A stretch of DNA of 64,000 nt from Acinetobacter sp. ANC 7912 (GTDB taxonomy: Bacteria > Pseudomonadota > Gammaproteobacteria > Pseudomonadales > Moraxellaceae). This document shows, in pieces, positions 28,221 through 38,223 of the stretch. The notes below the pieces were generated by a model that worked only from the letters and a program-made list of their open reading frames with translations, had not been told where the DNA came from and made no database searches. The stretch's first letter is position 1. Every line of letters starts with the position of its first letter. The position numbers were made by a program, and so were the translations under genes. The DNA is taken from positions 1,922,001 through 1,986,000 of the forward strand of contig NZ_CP156795.1 of the NCBI RefSeq assembly GCF_039862785.1, read 5' to 3'.

Positions 28221-31200
28221 TTAACTGATTCCAAGACGATCCCATACTTTTTGTAGGCGATTCGGAGAAACAGGCGCTTTAGTTTTCATCGGTTGTGAAA
28301 ATAAAGAGATCCGTAATTCCTCGACCATGAAATACAGTTCTTTCAGGCGAGCGTCATTTTTAAATTTGAACAATTTTTCCATCCAAGGGTCGATTTGATC
28401 AATGGCAGAATCATCCCTTTGCAGATTATTTGGCAAACGGTCAAGTCGCAAAAGCAGCGCTTTTAGGTAGCGCGGAAATTCGATCCAGACGTCCGTCGGC
28501 TTGCTATAAACAAAGTCGGCCAAATTCATCAAATCGAGCTGATCCTCAATATCATCAATATTCTTACCAAAGACAGAATCGTCTAAAACCAAGAGTTTCC
28601 GGCGAATTTCCTGCCACTGGGTATAAATATCAGTGATATCTTTCAGCGCAGTCTGACCATGAGTTAAGAAAGATTTTTTTACATCTTCAACTAACTTTTG
28701 GAACTCTTGCGCATTGACAGGCAGCTCATTTATGGACAACTGTAGTGTGGCATAAACTAACATTTGTTCCAACTTCGCTTTGTCGCCAAGTGGTGAATAA
28801 GCCAAAGCCAACGGTTTGGAAATCTGTTTTTTCAGTTGACGCACCAGATCACCGAGCTGCATATGCACCAGTCGGATCACCCCGGCACGGTGCTGACGAA
28901 TCGCTTCAACCTGATCGTTAAAGGTCTGGATCACCACACCGGATTCATCTTTTTGCTCTAATGCAGCGAAGTCTTTGGTCGGTACCAGTGCCTGATACTG
29001 CTTCACGACAACGCCTGTCACTTTTTGCGAAGCTTCAAAGACAAAGTTTTCAGGAAAAGTCGTATGTTCACCTTTAAGTTGTTTTACCGGACTATGGGTT
29101 TCCGTACGGCAACGGGCCTTCTGTTCATCCAGATCACGACCCTGTTCGATCACACGACCTTTCTCGTCAATTACCTTAATTAAAGGCAACAAATACTGCT
29201 CGACCCGCTCAAAAGAGAAGTCTTTTTCTGTGATCTGTTCACCACGCAACTGGAATGCCAGGAAACTAAAAATATGTTGTTGCAGATGTGTTGCATCAAT
29301 GCGTGACAGCAACTTATGCACAGTATCCGGAATCGGTACCAGATTACGGCGTTTATCTTTCGGCAAGGCTTTTAACAAGGCTTCGATTAGCTCTTCACGC
29401 CAGCCCGGAATGCCCCAAGACCAGATATTTTCATCCACCTGTGGCAAAGCTTGCACCGGAATGCGAACCGTTGCACCATCTTCATCATGGCTTGGATCAA
29501 AACGATAGCTCACTGCCAGACGTAACTCGCCATTCCGCAGATAGTCCGGGAACTGCTGCGTTGTCGGACGGTCATTCATCCACAGTGCATCATCATCCAC
29601 AAACAGATAACGTGGATTTTGCGGTTCAACCGTCGCGCGCCAGTCTTCAAAGCTACGGCGACTCGCTACCTCTGGCGGCACTTTAGAGGCATAGAACTGA
29701 TAAATGGTTTCTTCATCCACGACCAGATCCCGACGGCGCAGTTTGTCTTCGACCCGTTCTACTTCCTCAAGCTTTAACAAGTTATGCTTTAGAAATGGCG
29801 GCATGATGCCTAGGTTACCGGTGGTCAGTGCATCGCGCAGGAAGATTTCATGCGCTGCAACCTGATCCACTTTTTCATAATTCACCTGACGTTTTGGCTC
29901 AATGATCAGGCCAAACAAGGAAATCTGGTCATAGGCATTTACCACACCTGCTTTTTTCGACCAGTGCGGTTCAAAATAATGATGTTTGACCAGATCACGC
30001 GCCGCCAGCAAAATCCATTCCGGTTCGATCTTTGCCAAAGTCCGCAGATAAACTTGTGAGGTTTCCACCATCTCGAAAGCCATTACCCACGGGGTATTGG
30101 TTTTGTGCAAAGTAGATGCTGGGAATACACGTGCTTTCTGCTGACGCACCGCCATAAACACGTTACGCTCATCAGTCTTGTTAGCAATAAACGATAATAG
30201 TCCGGTCAATAAGGCACGGTGCAAGTTTTCATAGCTAGCTTTCTTTTCATTAAAGGACAGCTTTAAGCCTTTAGCTAAATCAACCAGCTGTTCATGGGTT
30301 TTCTTCCACTCACGCAAACGCAACCAGCTGAGGAAGTGATTACGCGCAAAAGTACGGCGCTTGTTCTCACTCATGTTTTCGCGATTGTCGTGCAGCGTTT
30401 CCCACAACTTGATATAGAACAGGAAGTCTGAATCTGCTTCACGGAACAAGGCATGTTTCTGATCTGCCTGCATCTGTTTGTCAGCTGGGCGTTCACGCGG
30501 GTCCTGTACCGCCAACGCTGCGACAATGACTAGCGCTTCATTTAAGGCACCAAAATGCGCACCCCCAAGAATCATCCGTGCCAGACGCGGATCGATCGGC
30601 ATTTTTGCCATCTGATAACCAATCTTGGTTAGTTCATTTTTCTTCTCGGATAAAGCACCTAGTTCAATCAGCAGCTTACGACCATCATTCACCAGTCGGT
30701 GATCTGGTGGCTCAATAAAATCGAACTCTTCTAATGAACCCAATTTCAGGCTCTGCATCTGCAGAATCACGGATGCCAGGTTGGTCCGCTTGATTTCCGG
30801 TTCGGTAAACTCTGGACGGCTTAAAAAATCTTCTTCTGAATAGAGTCGAATACACACACCCGGTGCAATACGGCCACAACGTCCTTTACGCTGGTTCGCT
30901 GCTGCCTGGGAAATGGCTTCGATTGGCAAACGCTGTACGCGGGAACGGTAGCTATAACGTGAAATACGGGCAAAACCACTATCAATCACATAACGGATAT
31001 TCGGTACAGTCAGGGCGGTTTCTGCCACGTTGGTGGCAATAATGATACGTCGCCCACCACCCGATGGATTGAAAATTTTCTGCTGTTCTGCCAATGCCAG
31101 ACGTGCATACAGTGGCAAGACTTCAGTGTGTCGTGGGCCATGCTTGATCAGGGTTTCCTGTAGTTCACGAATTTCCTGTTCGGTACTGGCGAAAATCAGG

Positions 31201-32078
31201 ATATCGGCATGTTCCAGATGACCTTTCTCTTGTGCATCCTGAAGACATTCTTCTACAGCTGCAACAACAGCACGTGGCAGGTTTTCTTCGAAATCATCAA
31301 ACTCGTCGTCATCACTGCCACCAATGGTCATTTCGGAAATTGGACGGTAACGCACTTCCACAGGATAGCTACGCCCTTCCACTTCGAAAATTGGGGCACC
31401 ATTAAAGTAGTTACTAAAACGGTTTACATCCAGCGTTGCTGAGGTGATGATGACTTTCAGATCTTTACGGCGTGGCAGTAACTGCTTCAGATAGCCCATG
31501 ATGAAGTCGATGTTCAGCGAACGTTCATGTGCCTCATCGATAATGATGGTGTCGTATTTGGTTAGGAATCGGTCATTGGCCAGTTCTGCCAACAGAATAC
31601 CATCCGTCATCAAACGGACAATCGAATCCTGTGAGCCCTGTTCATTAAAACGGACTTTAAAGGAAATTGATTCACCGAGTTTTTCACCCACTTCTTCGGC
31701 AATACGCTGCGATACGCTCCGCGCTGCCAAACGACGCGGCTGGGTATGACCAATCAGACCGGTTAATCCACGACCTGCCAGCATGGCAATTTGAGGGAGC
31801 TGAGTCGTTTTACCAGAACCGGTTTCACCCGCAACAATAATGACCTGATGTTTCTGGATCGCTTCAATCAGCTTATCGGCATACTGGGTAACCGGCAAGT
31901 CCTGGTTTAGCTTGATATTGGGAATGCGCTCGACACGTTCCAGCACTTTAAGATGGGATTTTTCAAATAATTCCTGATACTGCTTTTCGTTGGCATCTTT
32001 ACCTTTTCGTAAACGATTTAAACGGTGAAGGTCTCGTGCCATCACCAGATTTTCGACATTTAAATCTCTCGCAGCCAA
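28221..32078 (-). CDS. hrpA: ATP-dependent RNA helicase HrpA
   Basis: 1285 residues of a DEAH-box helicase. Walker A GETGSGKTTQLPQIA is near residues 81-95, then TQPRRLAARSV, IIIDEAHERSLNIDF (DEAH), ITSATLDVNRF, and QRKGRCGRIAPGVC near 395. Helicase-associated and OB-fold domains follow, and a long DUF3418 C-terminus typical of HrpA, which in E. coli rescues stalled ribosomes. I use TTG at 32078 because AGGA lies seven bases upstream; an ATG at 32042 lacks a ribosome-binding site. Confidence 0.93.
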   Translation of the reverse strand: MAARDLNVENLVMARDLHRLNRLRKGKDANEKQYQELFEKSHLKVLERVERIPNIKLNQDLPVTQYADKLIEAIQKHQVIIVAGETGSGKTTQLPQIAMLAGRGLTGLIGHTQPRRLAARSVSQRIAEEVGEKLGESISFKVRFNEQGSQDSIVRLMTDGILLAELANDRFLTKYDTIIIDEAHERSLNIDFIMGYLKQLLPRRKDLKVIITSATLDVNRFSNYFNGAPIFEVEGRSYPVEVRYRPISEMTIGGSDDDEFDDFEENLPRAVVAAVEECLQDAQEKGHLEHADILIFASTEQEIRELQETLIKHGPRHTEVLPLYARLALAEQQKIFNPSGGGRRIIIATNVAETALTVPNIRYVIDSGFARISRYSYRSRVQRLPIEAISQAAANQRKGRCGRIAPGVCIRLYSEEDFLSRPEFTEPEIKRTNLASVILQMQSLKLGSLEEFDFIEPPDHRLVNDGRKLLIELGALSEKKNELTKIGYQMAKMPIDPRLARMILGGAHFGALNEALVIVAALAVQDPRERPADKQMQADQKHALFREADSDFLFYIKLWETLHDNRENMSENKRRTFARNHFLSWLRLREWKKTHEQLVDLAKGLKLSFNEKKASYENLHRALLTGLLSFIANKTDERNVFMAVRQQKARVFPASTLHKTNTPWVMAFEMVETSQVYLRTLAKIEPEWILLAARDLVKHHYFEPHWSKKAGVVNAYDQISLFGLIIEPKRQVNYEKVDQVAAHEIFLRDALTTGNLGIMPPFLKHNLLKLEEVERVEDKLRRRDLVVDEETIYQFYASKVPPEVASRRSFEDWRATVEPQNPRYLFVDDDALWMNDRPTTQQFPDYLRNGELRLAVSYRFDPSHDEDGATVRIPVQALPQVDENIWSWGIPGWREELIEALLKALPKDKRRNLVPIPDTVHKLLSRIDATHLQQHIFSFLAFQLRGEQITEKDFSFERVEQYLLPLIKVIDEKGRVIEQGRDLDEQKARCRTETHSPVKQLKGEHTTFPENFVFEASQKVTGVVVKQYQALVPTKDFAALEQKDESGVVIQTFNDQVEAIRQHRAGVIRLVHMQLGDLVRQLKKQISKPLALAYSPLGDKAKLEQMLVYATLQLSINELPVNAQEFQKLVEDVKKSFLTHGQTALKDITDIYTQWQEIRRKLLVLDDSVFGKNIDDIEDQLDLMNLADFVYSKPTDVWIEFPRYLKALLLRLDRLPNNLQRDDSAIDQIDPWMEKLFKFKNDARLKELYFMVEELRISLFSQPMKTKAPVSPNRLQKVWDRLGIS

Positions 32079-32680
32079 GTCAGCGTCCTATCCCAATTCC
32101 AAAACACAATATTCTACTCACTTTCATGCATTTTCCCAACGAACTTATCTCAGTAGTTCTGCGGTATTTCAGTCAGCATAAATGAAGTGAACTCAGTTAA
32201 TGGGGCTATTTATACAGATCACAAGTTTTTCCATATCTTTCCCATTTTCCGAATTAAACGTTGATAAGCATCTTTTCTTAGTTTTATGCACGATCATATA
32301 AAATGCTTAGGCTATTTTTAATATTTACCTTTAGAAACAGTTTGCTCTAAAAATAAGCATCACATCCTTTAATTCAAAAAATCCAAACCATTCATTTCAA
32401 TAAATTTATTTAAATTTTTTTTGATTTTTTTAAGTTTTGCCCTTGAATTTTATCCTTTAAAGCTGCATGTTCTTAAGCGGGTTGATGACTGGACATTTTT
32501 GTCATCCAGACAGCGTGTTGCTGTGCGAATGAACATAACGATGACATGGGTAAATTGGCGGTTTTATTACATAATTCGGTTTTTCCGATTTTTGTAATGT
32601 AAAAATACCATTTTAGCTAAGGCCCAAAGTTCGATACTCTTACTGAAAATTAAAGACTAACCTCAATCATGGAGACAATG
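32079..32680. promoter_or_regulatory. Long intergenic region upstream of ahpC
   Basis: About 600 bases without a convincing gene between the divergent hrpA and ahpC starts. It is A+T-rich. An imperfect stem-loop at 32566-32598 (ATTACA..TCGG / CCGA..TGTAAT around a five-T loop) lies about 80 bases before the ahpC start and could be part of its regulatory leader. OxyR control would be expected for ahpC, but I could not identify an OxyR site with confidence. Confidence 0.4.
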
Positions 32681-33244
32681 ATGAGCTTGATTAATACTGA
32701 AGTTAAACCTTTCAAAGCACAAGCATTCCAAAACGGCAAATTCATCGAAGTTACTGAAGCTGACCTTAAAGGCAAATGGTCTGTAGTATTCTTCTATCCA
32801 GCTGACTTCACTTTCGTTTGCCCAACTGAACTAGGTGACCTTGCTGACAACTACGAAGAATTCAAAAAACTTGGTGTTGAAATTTACTCAGTTTCTACTG
32901 ACACTCACTTCACTCACAAAGCTTGGCACGATTCTTCTGAAGAAATCAAAAAAATCCAATACGTAATGGTTGGCGATCCTACTTGGACTCTTGCTAAAAA
33001 CTTCGAAGTGCTAATCGAAGCTGACGGCCTTGCAGATCGTGGTACTTTCGTTATCGATCCAGAAGGTAAAATCCAAATCATCGAAATCAACGCTGGCGGT
33101 ATTGGCCGTGACGCTCAAGAACTGCTTCGCAAAGTTAAAGCAGCTCAATACGTACACGCTCACCCAGGCGAAGTTTGCCCAGCTAAATGGAAAGAAGGCG
33201 ACGCAACTCTTGCTCCTTCAATCGACCTAGTTGGTAAAATCTAA
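32681..33244 (+). CDS. ahpC: Alkyl hydroperoxide reductase subunit C (peroxiredoxin)
   Basis: 187 residues, the standard AhpC length. The peroxidatic cysteine is Cys47 in DFTFVCPTE and the resolving cysteine lies near the C-terminus in GEVCPAKW. It reduces organic peroxides and H2O2 and is recycled by AhpF, encoded about 2.4 kb downstream. The start at 32681 (MSLIN) has GGAG six bases upstream; two ATGs further upstream overlap this site and are rejected. The codons are highly biased toward a few synonyms, as expected for an abundant protein. Confidence 0.97.
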   Translation: MSLINTEVKPFKAQAFQNGKFIEVTEADLKGKWSVVFFYPADFTFVCPTELGDLADNYEEFKKLGVEIYSVSTDTHFTHKAWHDSSEEIKKIQYVMVGDPTWTLAKNFEVLIEADGLADRGTFVIDPEGKIQIIEINAGGIGRDAQELLRKVKAAQYVHAHPGEVCPAKWKEGDATLAPSIDLVGKI

Positions 33245-33265
33245 TCTGTATTAGATTGAACTGAT

Positions 33266-33297
33266 TAAAAAAACCACGCCTTGGCGTGGTTTTTTTA
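33266..33297 (+). terminator. Bidirectional terminator after ahpC
   Basis: AACCACGCC pairs with GGCGTGGTT around a minimal loop, flanked by a run of A on the left and of T on the right. It can therefore serve both ahpC and the convergent minus-strand peptidase gene. Confidence 0.9.
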
Positions 33298-33322
33298 TTG
33301 CACGAATTTTTAAAGGGAATAT

Positions 33323-34414
33323 TTAAGCAACCTTTCGCTGTGCACTGGCAGTTTTCTGAATGACATCATGAATGAATTTCAGTTTCTGCTGTACCACCGG
33401 ATTAATCAGGAAAGGATAAAAGTCCTCCTGCCCCATGCTCCGATTCAGGCTATTCATAGCAAAGGCTACCGGTAACCAGGCCTGATAGATTTCATCAAAA
33501 TCGTAGCTGTAATACGGGTTAATCGGTTGAGACAAGACCATCAACTGGTCATTCTGCTCATCTACCACATGCGGGCGAATTTGAATCCCGAAAGAATCAG
33601 CAGTCTCTAACACATCCACAATATGCAGGTAATGCGCCCAGGTTTCCGCCCAGTCTTCCCATGGATGCATAGTGGCATAAGTACTGATATAGCGCTCTGT
33701 CCAGTCAAACGGTGGACCTTGATGATAGTGCCGATCTAAGGCTTCTTGATAATCCATGCGCTCATCGCCAAACAGCTCCCGGCACGGTTCCAGAAACTCT
33801 GTGTTATCCACCAGCACATCCCAGTAATAATGCCCGATTTCATGACGAAAATGTCCTAATAAAGTCCGGTAAACTTCCTCCATATTTTTGCGTTCCATTG
33901 CGCATTCTACGTCATCTGCTTCAGCAATGTTTAGGGTAATCACACCATTGTCATGCCCTGTCATTACCTTGGGTTCATCCGGACTGTTGGGATTGGCTTT
34001 AAAGTCAAAAGCCAAACCAGATTCTGGATTGTCCAGACGCGACTGAATCGGTAATTTCCAGCGCAGTAATGAATACACTAAACGATGCTTAGCCAGTTCA
34101 ATTTTGTGCCAGCGCTGGCGATACTGTGGTTCGTTTAGATTTGGAATAATACGGTTTAAGCGACAGGCCAGACAAAAATCGTGCGGATCTTCTTCTGGGA
34201 TGACCCAGTTACAAACTCCATATTGCGCATTAGAACAAAGTCGATAGTTGGCTTGAGTATCTGATTCAATATAAAGAGTACCTTCCTGATTGGGTTCCAA
34301 TGCCACCATCTGCATGTTCGAACTGTCAAACCCCAGGACATGATTGCAGGCCATACATAAATTATTATCAAAATAAACAGGTTGACGACAGTGGGAGCAT
34401 TTAAATAATTGCAT
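33323..34414 (-). CDS. Putative zinc-binding metallopeptidase (Peptidase_Mx family)
   Basis: 363 residues. The N-terminus is a zinc ribbon (FKCSHCRQPV..LCMACNH, Cys 6, 9, 20, 23), followed by a second Cys cluster (VCNWV, FCLACRLN) near residues 68-85. The gluzincin-type motif RHEIGHYYWDVLV is near 189-201 and contains HExxH. PWEDWAETWAHYLHI supplies a likely third ligand. The family is widespread in proteobacteria and its substrate is unknown. It has no signal peptide, so it is presumably cytoplasmic. Confidence 0.85.
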   Translation of the reverse strand: MQLFKCSHCRQPVYFDNNLCMACNHVLGFDSSNMQMVALEPNQEGTLYIESDTQANYRLCSNAQYGVCNWVIPEEDPHDFCLACRLNRIIPNLNEPQYRQRWHKIELAKHRLVYSLLRWKLPIQSRLDNPESGLAFDFKANPNSPDEPKVMTGHDNGVITLNIAEADDVECAMERKNMEEVYRTLLGHFRHEIGHYYWDVLVDNTEFLEPCRELFGDERMDYQEALDRHYHQGPPFDWTERYISTYATMHPWEDWAETWAHYLHIVDVLETADSFGIQIRPHVVDEQNDQLMVLSQPINPYYSYDFDEIYQAWLPVAFAMNSLNRSMGQEDFYPFLINPVVQQKLKFIHDVIQKTASAQRKVA

Positions 34415-34723
34415 GATGCTAAAACTCGATTTGGTTTTTATTTTGCCTTCATCTTAGAGCAGATTTTTTCAACAACCTTAAAGTTTTTGTAGTGTTTTCT
34501 TTCATTCCGTATCCGGAATGAGCATATTTTTTGCTTGTGTAATTGATGCTAGTAGGTAGATGATAGAAAGAAAACACTTTCGCCATTTTCTGTCTGAAAT
34601 TAGTAGAAAAATATAAGGAGAAATTACAAAACAACGCTATAGAAATTAGTATTCGCGATTTAAGTTCAAGACATAGACCGATAAGAATTAAACCTAAATC
34701 CTCAATTTTATTGGAGGTGTAGT
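34415..34723. other. Intergenic region with a perfect 8-bp inverted repeat
   Basis: 309 bases between divergent genes. An inverted repeat TCATTCCG-TATC-CGGAATGA lies at 34502-34521, about 90 bases upstream of the metallopeptidase start. It has no T-tract and could be an operator. Otherwise A+T-rich with nothing further seen. Confidence 0.45.
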
Positions 34724-34930
34724 ATGGCTCTACTTTTAACGGTAATTTCCTGGAAATATAATGCTTCTAGCCGACACCTGAAAATTTTTTATAACAACGG
34801 ATTGGCCGAGCTTTATCACCCTGTACCTGAATATATTTATGACAATCTGCTCAGGCGCGATGACAAGGCCGCGTTTATCAAAAAATACCTGGAATATGAT
34901 TTAAATTTCACCCGAATTTACAGTGCTTAA
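34724..34930 (+). CDS. KTSC domain-containing protein
   Basis: 68 residues, essentially one KTSC domain: YNASSRHLKIFYNNGLAELYHPVP, read in two parts, with the S-x-x-x-x-x-x-Y-x-x-x-x-x-x-L-x-x-x-Y-x-x-V-P pattern. A KxxF-containing C-terminal helix follows. The domain is named after C-terminal regions of some lysyl-tRNA synthetases and its function is unsettled. GGAGG lies five bases before the ATG. It is monocistronic, with a decayed gene on the opposite strand downstream. Confidence 0.8.
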   Translation: MALLLTVISWKYNASSRHLKIFYNNGLAELYHPVPEYIYDNLLRRDDKAAFIKKYLEYDLNFTRIYSA

Positions 34931-34938
34931 TTGTAACC

Positions 34939-35192
34939 TTATTGATAACTCAGCAATAACAGCCCGGCACCCATATTCACGGTTGAAGCAATAAACCGTC
35001 AATCAGCATCGACTAGCGCCTTAAATCCGATGACTTGATCGGCATGCGACTATACATTTCCTACCACCAGCAAACTGCCCTGCTGCTTGAGCAATTGCAG
35101 CAGGTCTTTCCAATAGATTCTGGTTCACTATTACGATAATGCAATAAATGCTCACTCATCAAACGTGCATAAAGTTCATACAATGTATATAA
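34939..35192 (-). pseudogene. Decayed coding remnant (unidentified)
   Basis: Minus-strand translation gives a coherent protein-like sequence: LYELYARLMSEHLLHYRN, then after a frame change WKDLLQLLKQQGSLLVVGN, then an in-frame stop, HADQVIGFKALVDAD, another stop, and FIASTVNMGAGLLLLSYQ to a natural stop at 34939. One frameshift and two internal stops mark it as dead. I do not recognise the family. Confidence 0.55.
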
Positions 35193-35239
35193 AGATCTCA
35201 AGCTTGATCGATGATGATCTTCTTTCTACCTTTGGATGT

Positions 35240-35458
35240 TTATTCTGGAATGACCAGTTTAAAACGCTCCAGCTCGCGGTCATCATCTAAAGTAATGGTT
35301 TCAGTAAACATACTGAGTGGACGCACCCAAATCGAATAATCACCATATAGGCATTGATAAACCACCAGTTTTTCTTCAGTTTCACTGTGGGTCGCGACAT
35401 GTAAAACTTGATAAAGTTTACCCTTGTAATGTTGATAAATACCGCGCTGAAGTTGCAT
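35240..35458 (-). CDS. DUF1653 domain-containing protein
   Basis: 72 residues covering one DUF1653 domain: GIYQHYKGKLYQVLHVATHS, ETEEKLVVYQCLYGD, and WVRPLSMFTE. The domain is small, beta-rich and widespread, and has no established function. The ATG at 35458 follows an A+T-rich region shared with the divergent ahpF promoter. Confidence 0.85.
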   Translation of the reverse strand: MQLQRGIYQHYKGKLYQVLHVATHSETEEKLVVYQCLYGDYSIWVRPLSMFTETITLDDDRELERFKLVIPE

Positions 35459-35691
35459 CGTTATACTCTTTCATTTTGGAAATGATCATCTTAACTAAAA
35501 ATTGGCTTTAAACCAGAACAACACTTGAAATTTCCATTATTACCCCGATATAACACTGAAATTAATGATGAAATTTTCATTTTATCTGAAAATTCGATTG
35601 AATAAATAAAAACTACCTGTTTTACCTATTCAACCATTTCGCTTAATATGACTTCATCGAATGAATAATTACTCCTTTGGAGACGTTAGCA

Positions 35692-37257
35692 ATGTTAGAT
35701 CAAAATACAACAGCTCAACTTAAAACCCTTTTGGAACGCCTTGAAGGTCCAATCGAACTGGTTGCCACTCTGGACGCTTCTGACAAATCAGCCAAAATTA
35801 AAGAACTGGTAGAAGAAATCGCTGTGCTTTCACCACAAGTGACTGCACGTTTCGACGGTCAAAACAAACGTGCACCAAGCTTCGGTGTGGCAAAAGCTGG
35901 TGAACAGCCTCGTGTGTTCTTTGCAGGCTTGCCAATGGGTCACGAGTTCACATCTTTGATTCTGGCATTGCTACAAACTTCTGGTTATGCACCGAAAGTT
36001 TCTGATGAAGTTTTACAGTCTATTAAAGACCTGAATATCAAATCAGATTTTGATGTGTTTGTTTCTTTAAGCTGCCATAACTGTCCAGATGTGGTTCAGG
36101 CTTTGAATCTGATTGCGATTTACAACCCTGGCACAACTACGACCATGATCGATGGTGCTTTCTTCCAGGAAGAAGTGGAAGAACGCAAAATTATGGCAGT
36201 ACCAATGGTATTCCAGGACGGTGAACACATCGGCCAAGGTCGTATGACTTTAGAAGAAATCATTGCCAAACTGGACACTAACTCTGCAGCCAAAGAAGCT
36301 GAAAAACTCAATGCTAAAGATGCATTTGATGTGCTTGTCATCGGTGGTGGCCCTGCAGGTAACACTGCAGCGATCTACGCAGCACGTAAAGGTATTAACA
36401 CTGGCATCGTAGCTGAACGCATGGGCGGTCAGGTGATGGATACCATGGACATTGAGAACTTCACTTCAGTTCAAAAAACTCAAGGTCCAAAGTTTGCCGC
36501 TGAAATGGAGTCACATGTCCGTTCATACGGTGTGGATATCATGAACCTGCAACGTGTCTCTGACATCAAAGGTGCAGATGAAACTGCCAATGGTCTGGTT
36601 GAAGTCACTCTGGAAAATGGTGCAAAACTGGAATCTAAAACTGTAATTCTTTCAACTGGTGCCCGCTGGAGAGAGATGAACGTTCCGGGTGAAGCAGAAT
36701 ACCGTACCCGTGGTGTTGCGTATTGTCCACACTGTGATGGTCCATTGTTCAAAGGTAAACGTGTTGCAGTCATCGGTGGGGGTAACTCTGGTGTTGAAGC
36801 TGCGATTGACCTTGCTGGTATTGTTGAGCATGTGACTCTGGTTGAGTTTGATACCAAACTGCGTGCGGACCAAGTACTGCAAGACAAATTGAACAGCTTG
36901 CCGAACACCACCGTGATCAAAAATGCCCTGTCTACAGAAGTGATTGGTGATGGTTCACAAGTAACTGGCTTGAAATACAAAGACCGCGCAACTGATGAAG
37001 AGCACACCATTGAATTGGCGGGTATCTTTGTACAAATCGGTTTGTTACCTAACACTGATTTCTTAAAAGAAACTAAAGTTGAGTTAACCAACCGTGGTGA
37101 GATCGTGATTAACGAACGCAACGAAACCAATGTGAAAGGTGTATTTGCTGCAGGTGACTGTACCACTGTTCCATACAAACAGATCATCATCGCGACTGGT
37201 GAAGGTGCCAAAGCATCACTGTCTGCATTCGATTACATCATCCGCTCTGGTCAATAA
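35692..37257 (+). CDS. ahpF: Alkyl hydroperoxide reductase subunit F
   Basis: 521 residues, the usual AhpF length. The N-terminal double thioredoxin fold has the redox pair Cys128-x-x-Cys131 (SCHNCPD). The C-terminal thioredoxin-reductase-like part has FAD-binding [17 protein letters not shown] near residues 212-228, the second CPHCDGP disulfide near 346, NAD(P)-binding [16 protein letters not shown], and GVFAAGDCT. It transfers electrons from NADH to AhpC. The ATG at 35692 has GGAG nine bases upstream. ahpC and ahpF are separated by four other loci rather than adjacent, so they need their own promoters. Confidence 0.97.
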   Translation: MLDQNTTAQLKTLLERLEGPIELVATLDASDKSAKIKELVEEIAVLSPQVTARFDGQNKRAPSFGVAKAGEQPRVFFAGLPMGHEFTSLILALLQTSGYAPKVSDEVLQSIKDLNIKSDFDVFVSLSCHNCPDVVQALNLIAIYNPGTTTTMIDGAFFQEEVEERKIMAVPMVFQDGEHIGQGRMTLEEIIAKLDTNSAAKEAEKLNAKDAFDVLVIGGGPAGNTAAIYAARKGINTGIVAERMGGQVMDTMDIENFTSVQKTQGPKFAAEMESHVRSYGVDIMNLQRVSDIKGADETANGLVEVTLENGAKLESKTVILSTGARWREMNVPGEAEYRTRGVAYCPHCDGPLFKGKRVAVIGGGNSGVEAAIDLAGIVEHVTLVEFDTKLRADQVLQDKLNSLPNTTVIKNALSTEVIGDGSQVTGLKYKDRATDEEHTIELAGIFVQIGLLPNTDFLKETKVELTNRGEIVINERNETNVKGVFAAGDCTTVPYKQIIIATGEGAKASLSAFDYIIRSGQ

Positions 37258-37271
37258 GTCCAGATTGACAC

Positions 37272-37303
37272 AAAAAGCCTGCTTCTGCAGGCTTTTTGCT
37301 TTT
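37272..37303 (+). terminator. Rho-independent terminator after ahpF
   Basis: AAAAAGCCTGC pairs with GCAGGCTTTTT around a three-base loop, 15 bases after the ahpF stop. The following 250 bases to the next gene are A+T-rich with nothing else evident. Confidence 0.9.
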
Positions 37304-37557
37304 TAATCAGGTGATATATCAATAGATCATCTCCCCTTAAGTCATCCAATTCATAGACATCAACTCTCAAATCTTTAATTCAAACTAAGCTAAAGATCAT
37401 TTTTCTTTTCTAATTGCGTTGTCGGCAATCTCTTACACCGCCCGCCTCAATCAAGACTATCGAATACAAACAATCCCTCACATAATATAAACAAACATCA
37501 AGGACATGATGTTTAAAAATAAAAACGATAAGAAAAAGATAATAAGGAGAAGATACA

Positions 37558-37809
37558 GTGCATTACCAATATCATTGTGCATGTTGCAATCGAACCGTTT
37601 CATCCACTGAAACTTCTTGCCCAGATTGTGGTTCGCATAGCATTCGCAGTCCGTATGGCTTCTGGATGTTCTGCCTGATCACCTGTCTGGCAGCGGCAAT
37701 TGTAGTTAAGGTTGTGCCAGTCTATGTACAGACACATACCCAAGAAGTACCAGCTAAAGATACGATTTTCAGTGCTCTGCAACTTGAAACAAAACAAAAA
37801 TCATCCTGA
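37558..37809 (+). CDS. Small zinc-ribbon membrane protein
   Basis: 83 residues. The N-terminus has two CxxC pairs (HCACCNRT and SCPDCGSH, residues about 7-25) forming a likely zinc ribbon. One transmembrane helix follows (FWMFCLITCLAAAIVVKVVPV, near 35-54) and then a short polar tail. The start is GTG at 37558 with AAGGAG eight bases upstream. The architecture suggests a membrane-anchored zinc finger with cytoplasmic N-terminus; function is unknown. Confidence 0.7.
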   Translation: MHYQYHCACCNRTVSSTETSCPDCGSHSIRSPYGFWMFCLITCLAAAIVVKVVPVYVQTHTQEVPAKDTIFSALQLETKQKSS

Positions 37810-37874
37810 TCATAATTCATCCTAACAATCACGTATAACGACAATTATTCTTCTAACGGTTAATTCTTCTCGGC

Positions 37875-37898
37875 GGCCTGATCTTTCTAGATCAGGCC
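37875..37898 (+). terminator. Stem-loop after the zinc-ribbon gene
   Basis: A perfect 9-bp stem GGCCTGATC / GATCAGGCC with a six-base loop, 66 bases after the stop. It has no proper T-tract (TGAAAAAC follows), so it may only stabilise the 3' end or act weakly. Confidence 0.4.
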
Positions 37899-38028
37899 TG
37901 AAAAACTGTTCGCATGTTGTCTGAGATATTTTTTTAAACTGTGCTTCTATATCATTCAACAGCAATCATCCCAATTGCATTACAATAAAACCAGTGTTGT
38001 ATAGAATAGAAGCATAGAAAAGATTGAT

Positions 38029-38223
38029 ATGGTTCAACTGATTCGTAAAGGTGGTTTAAGAGAGCGTGCTAACCGCAGTCGTAGCTATCAAGGTTCAGAA
38101 AATACTGAAACTACGCTTAAACCGAACCGCTATAGTTCCAGTCAAAAACTGGCCGAAAAAAAAGAGGAAACTGCTGTTTCCCCTCTTGCTAATGATCAGG
38201 CTCAGTCTGATCAAAATTCTTAA
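38029..38223 (+). CDS. Small basic hypothetical protein
   Basis: 64 residues. The N-terminal half is strongly basic (IRKGGLRERANRSRSYQG), and the remainder is polar and probably disordered, with no membrane segment. The gene overlaps the convergent lysE-like gene by four bases at its stop. I recognise no family. The basic N-terminus could bind nucleic acid, which is only inference. Confidence 0.6.
   Translation: MVQLIRKGGLRERANRSRSYQGSENTETTLKPNRYSSSQKLAEKKEETAVSPLANDQAQSDQNS

Noticed and set aside
34449..34634. 61-codon minus-strand frame upstream of the metallopeptidase gene
   Set aside because: No ribosome-binding site, and it runs through the inverted repeat and promoter region; composition is not protein-like.
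36480..37211. Long minus-strand open frame inside ahpF
   Set aside because: It is a shadow of the strongly codon-biased ahpF gene; the translation shows no family features.
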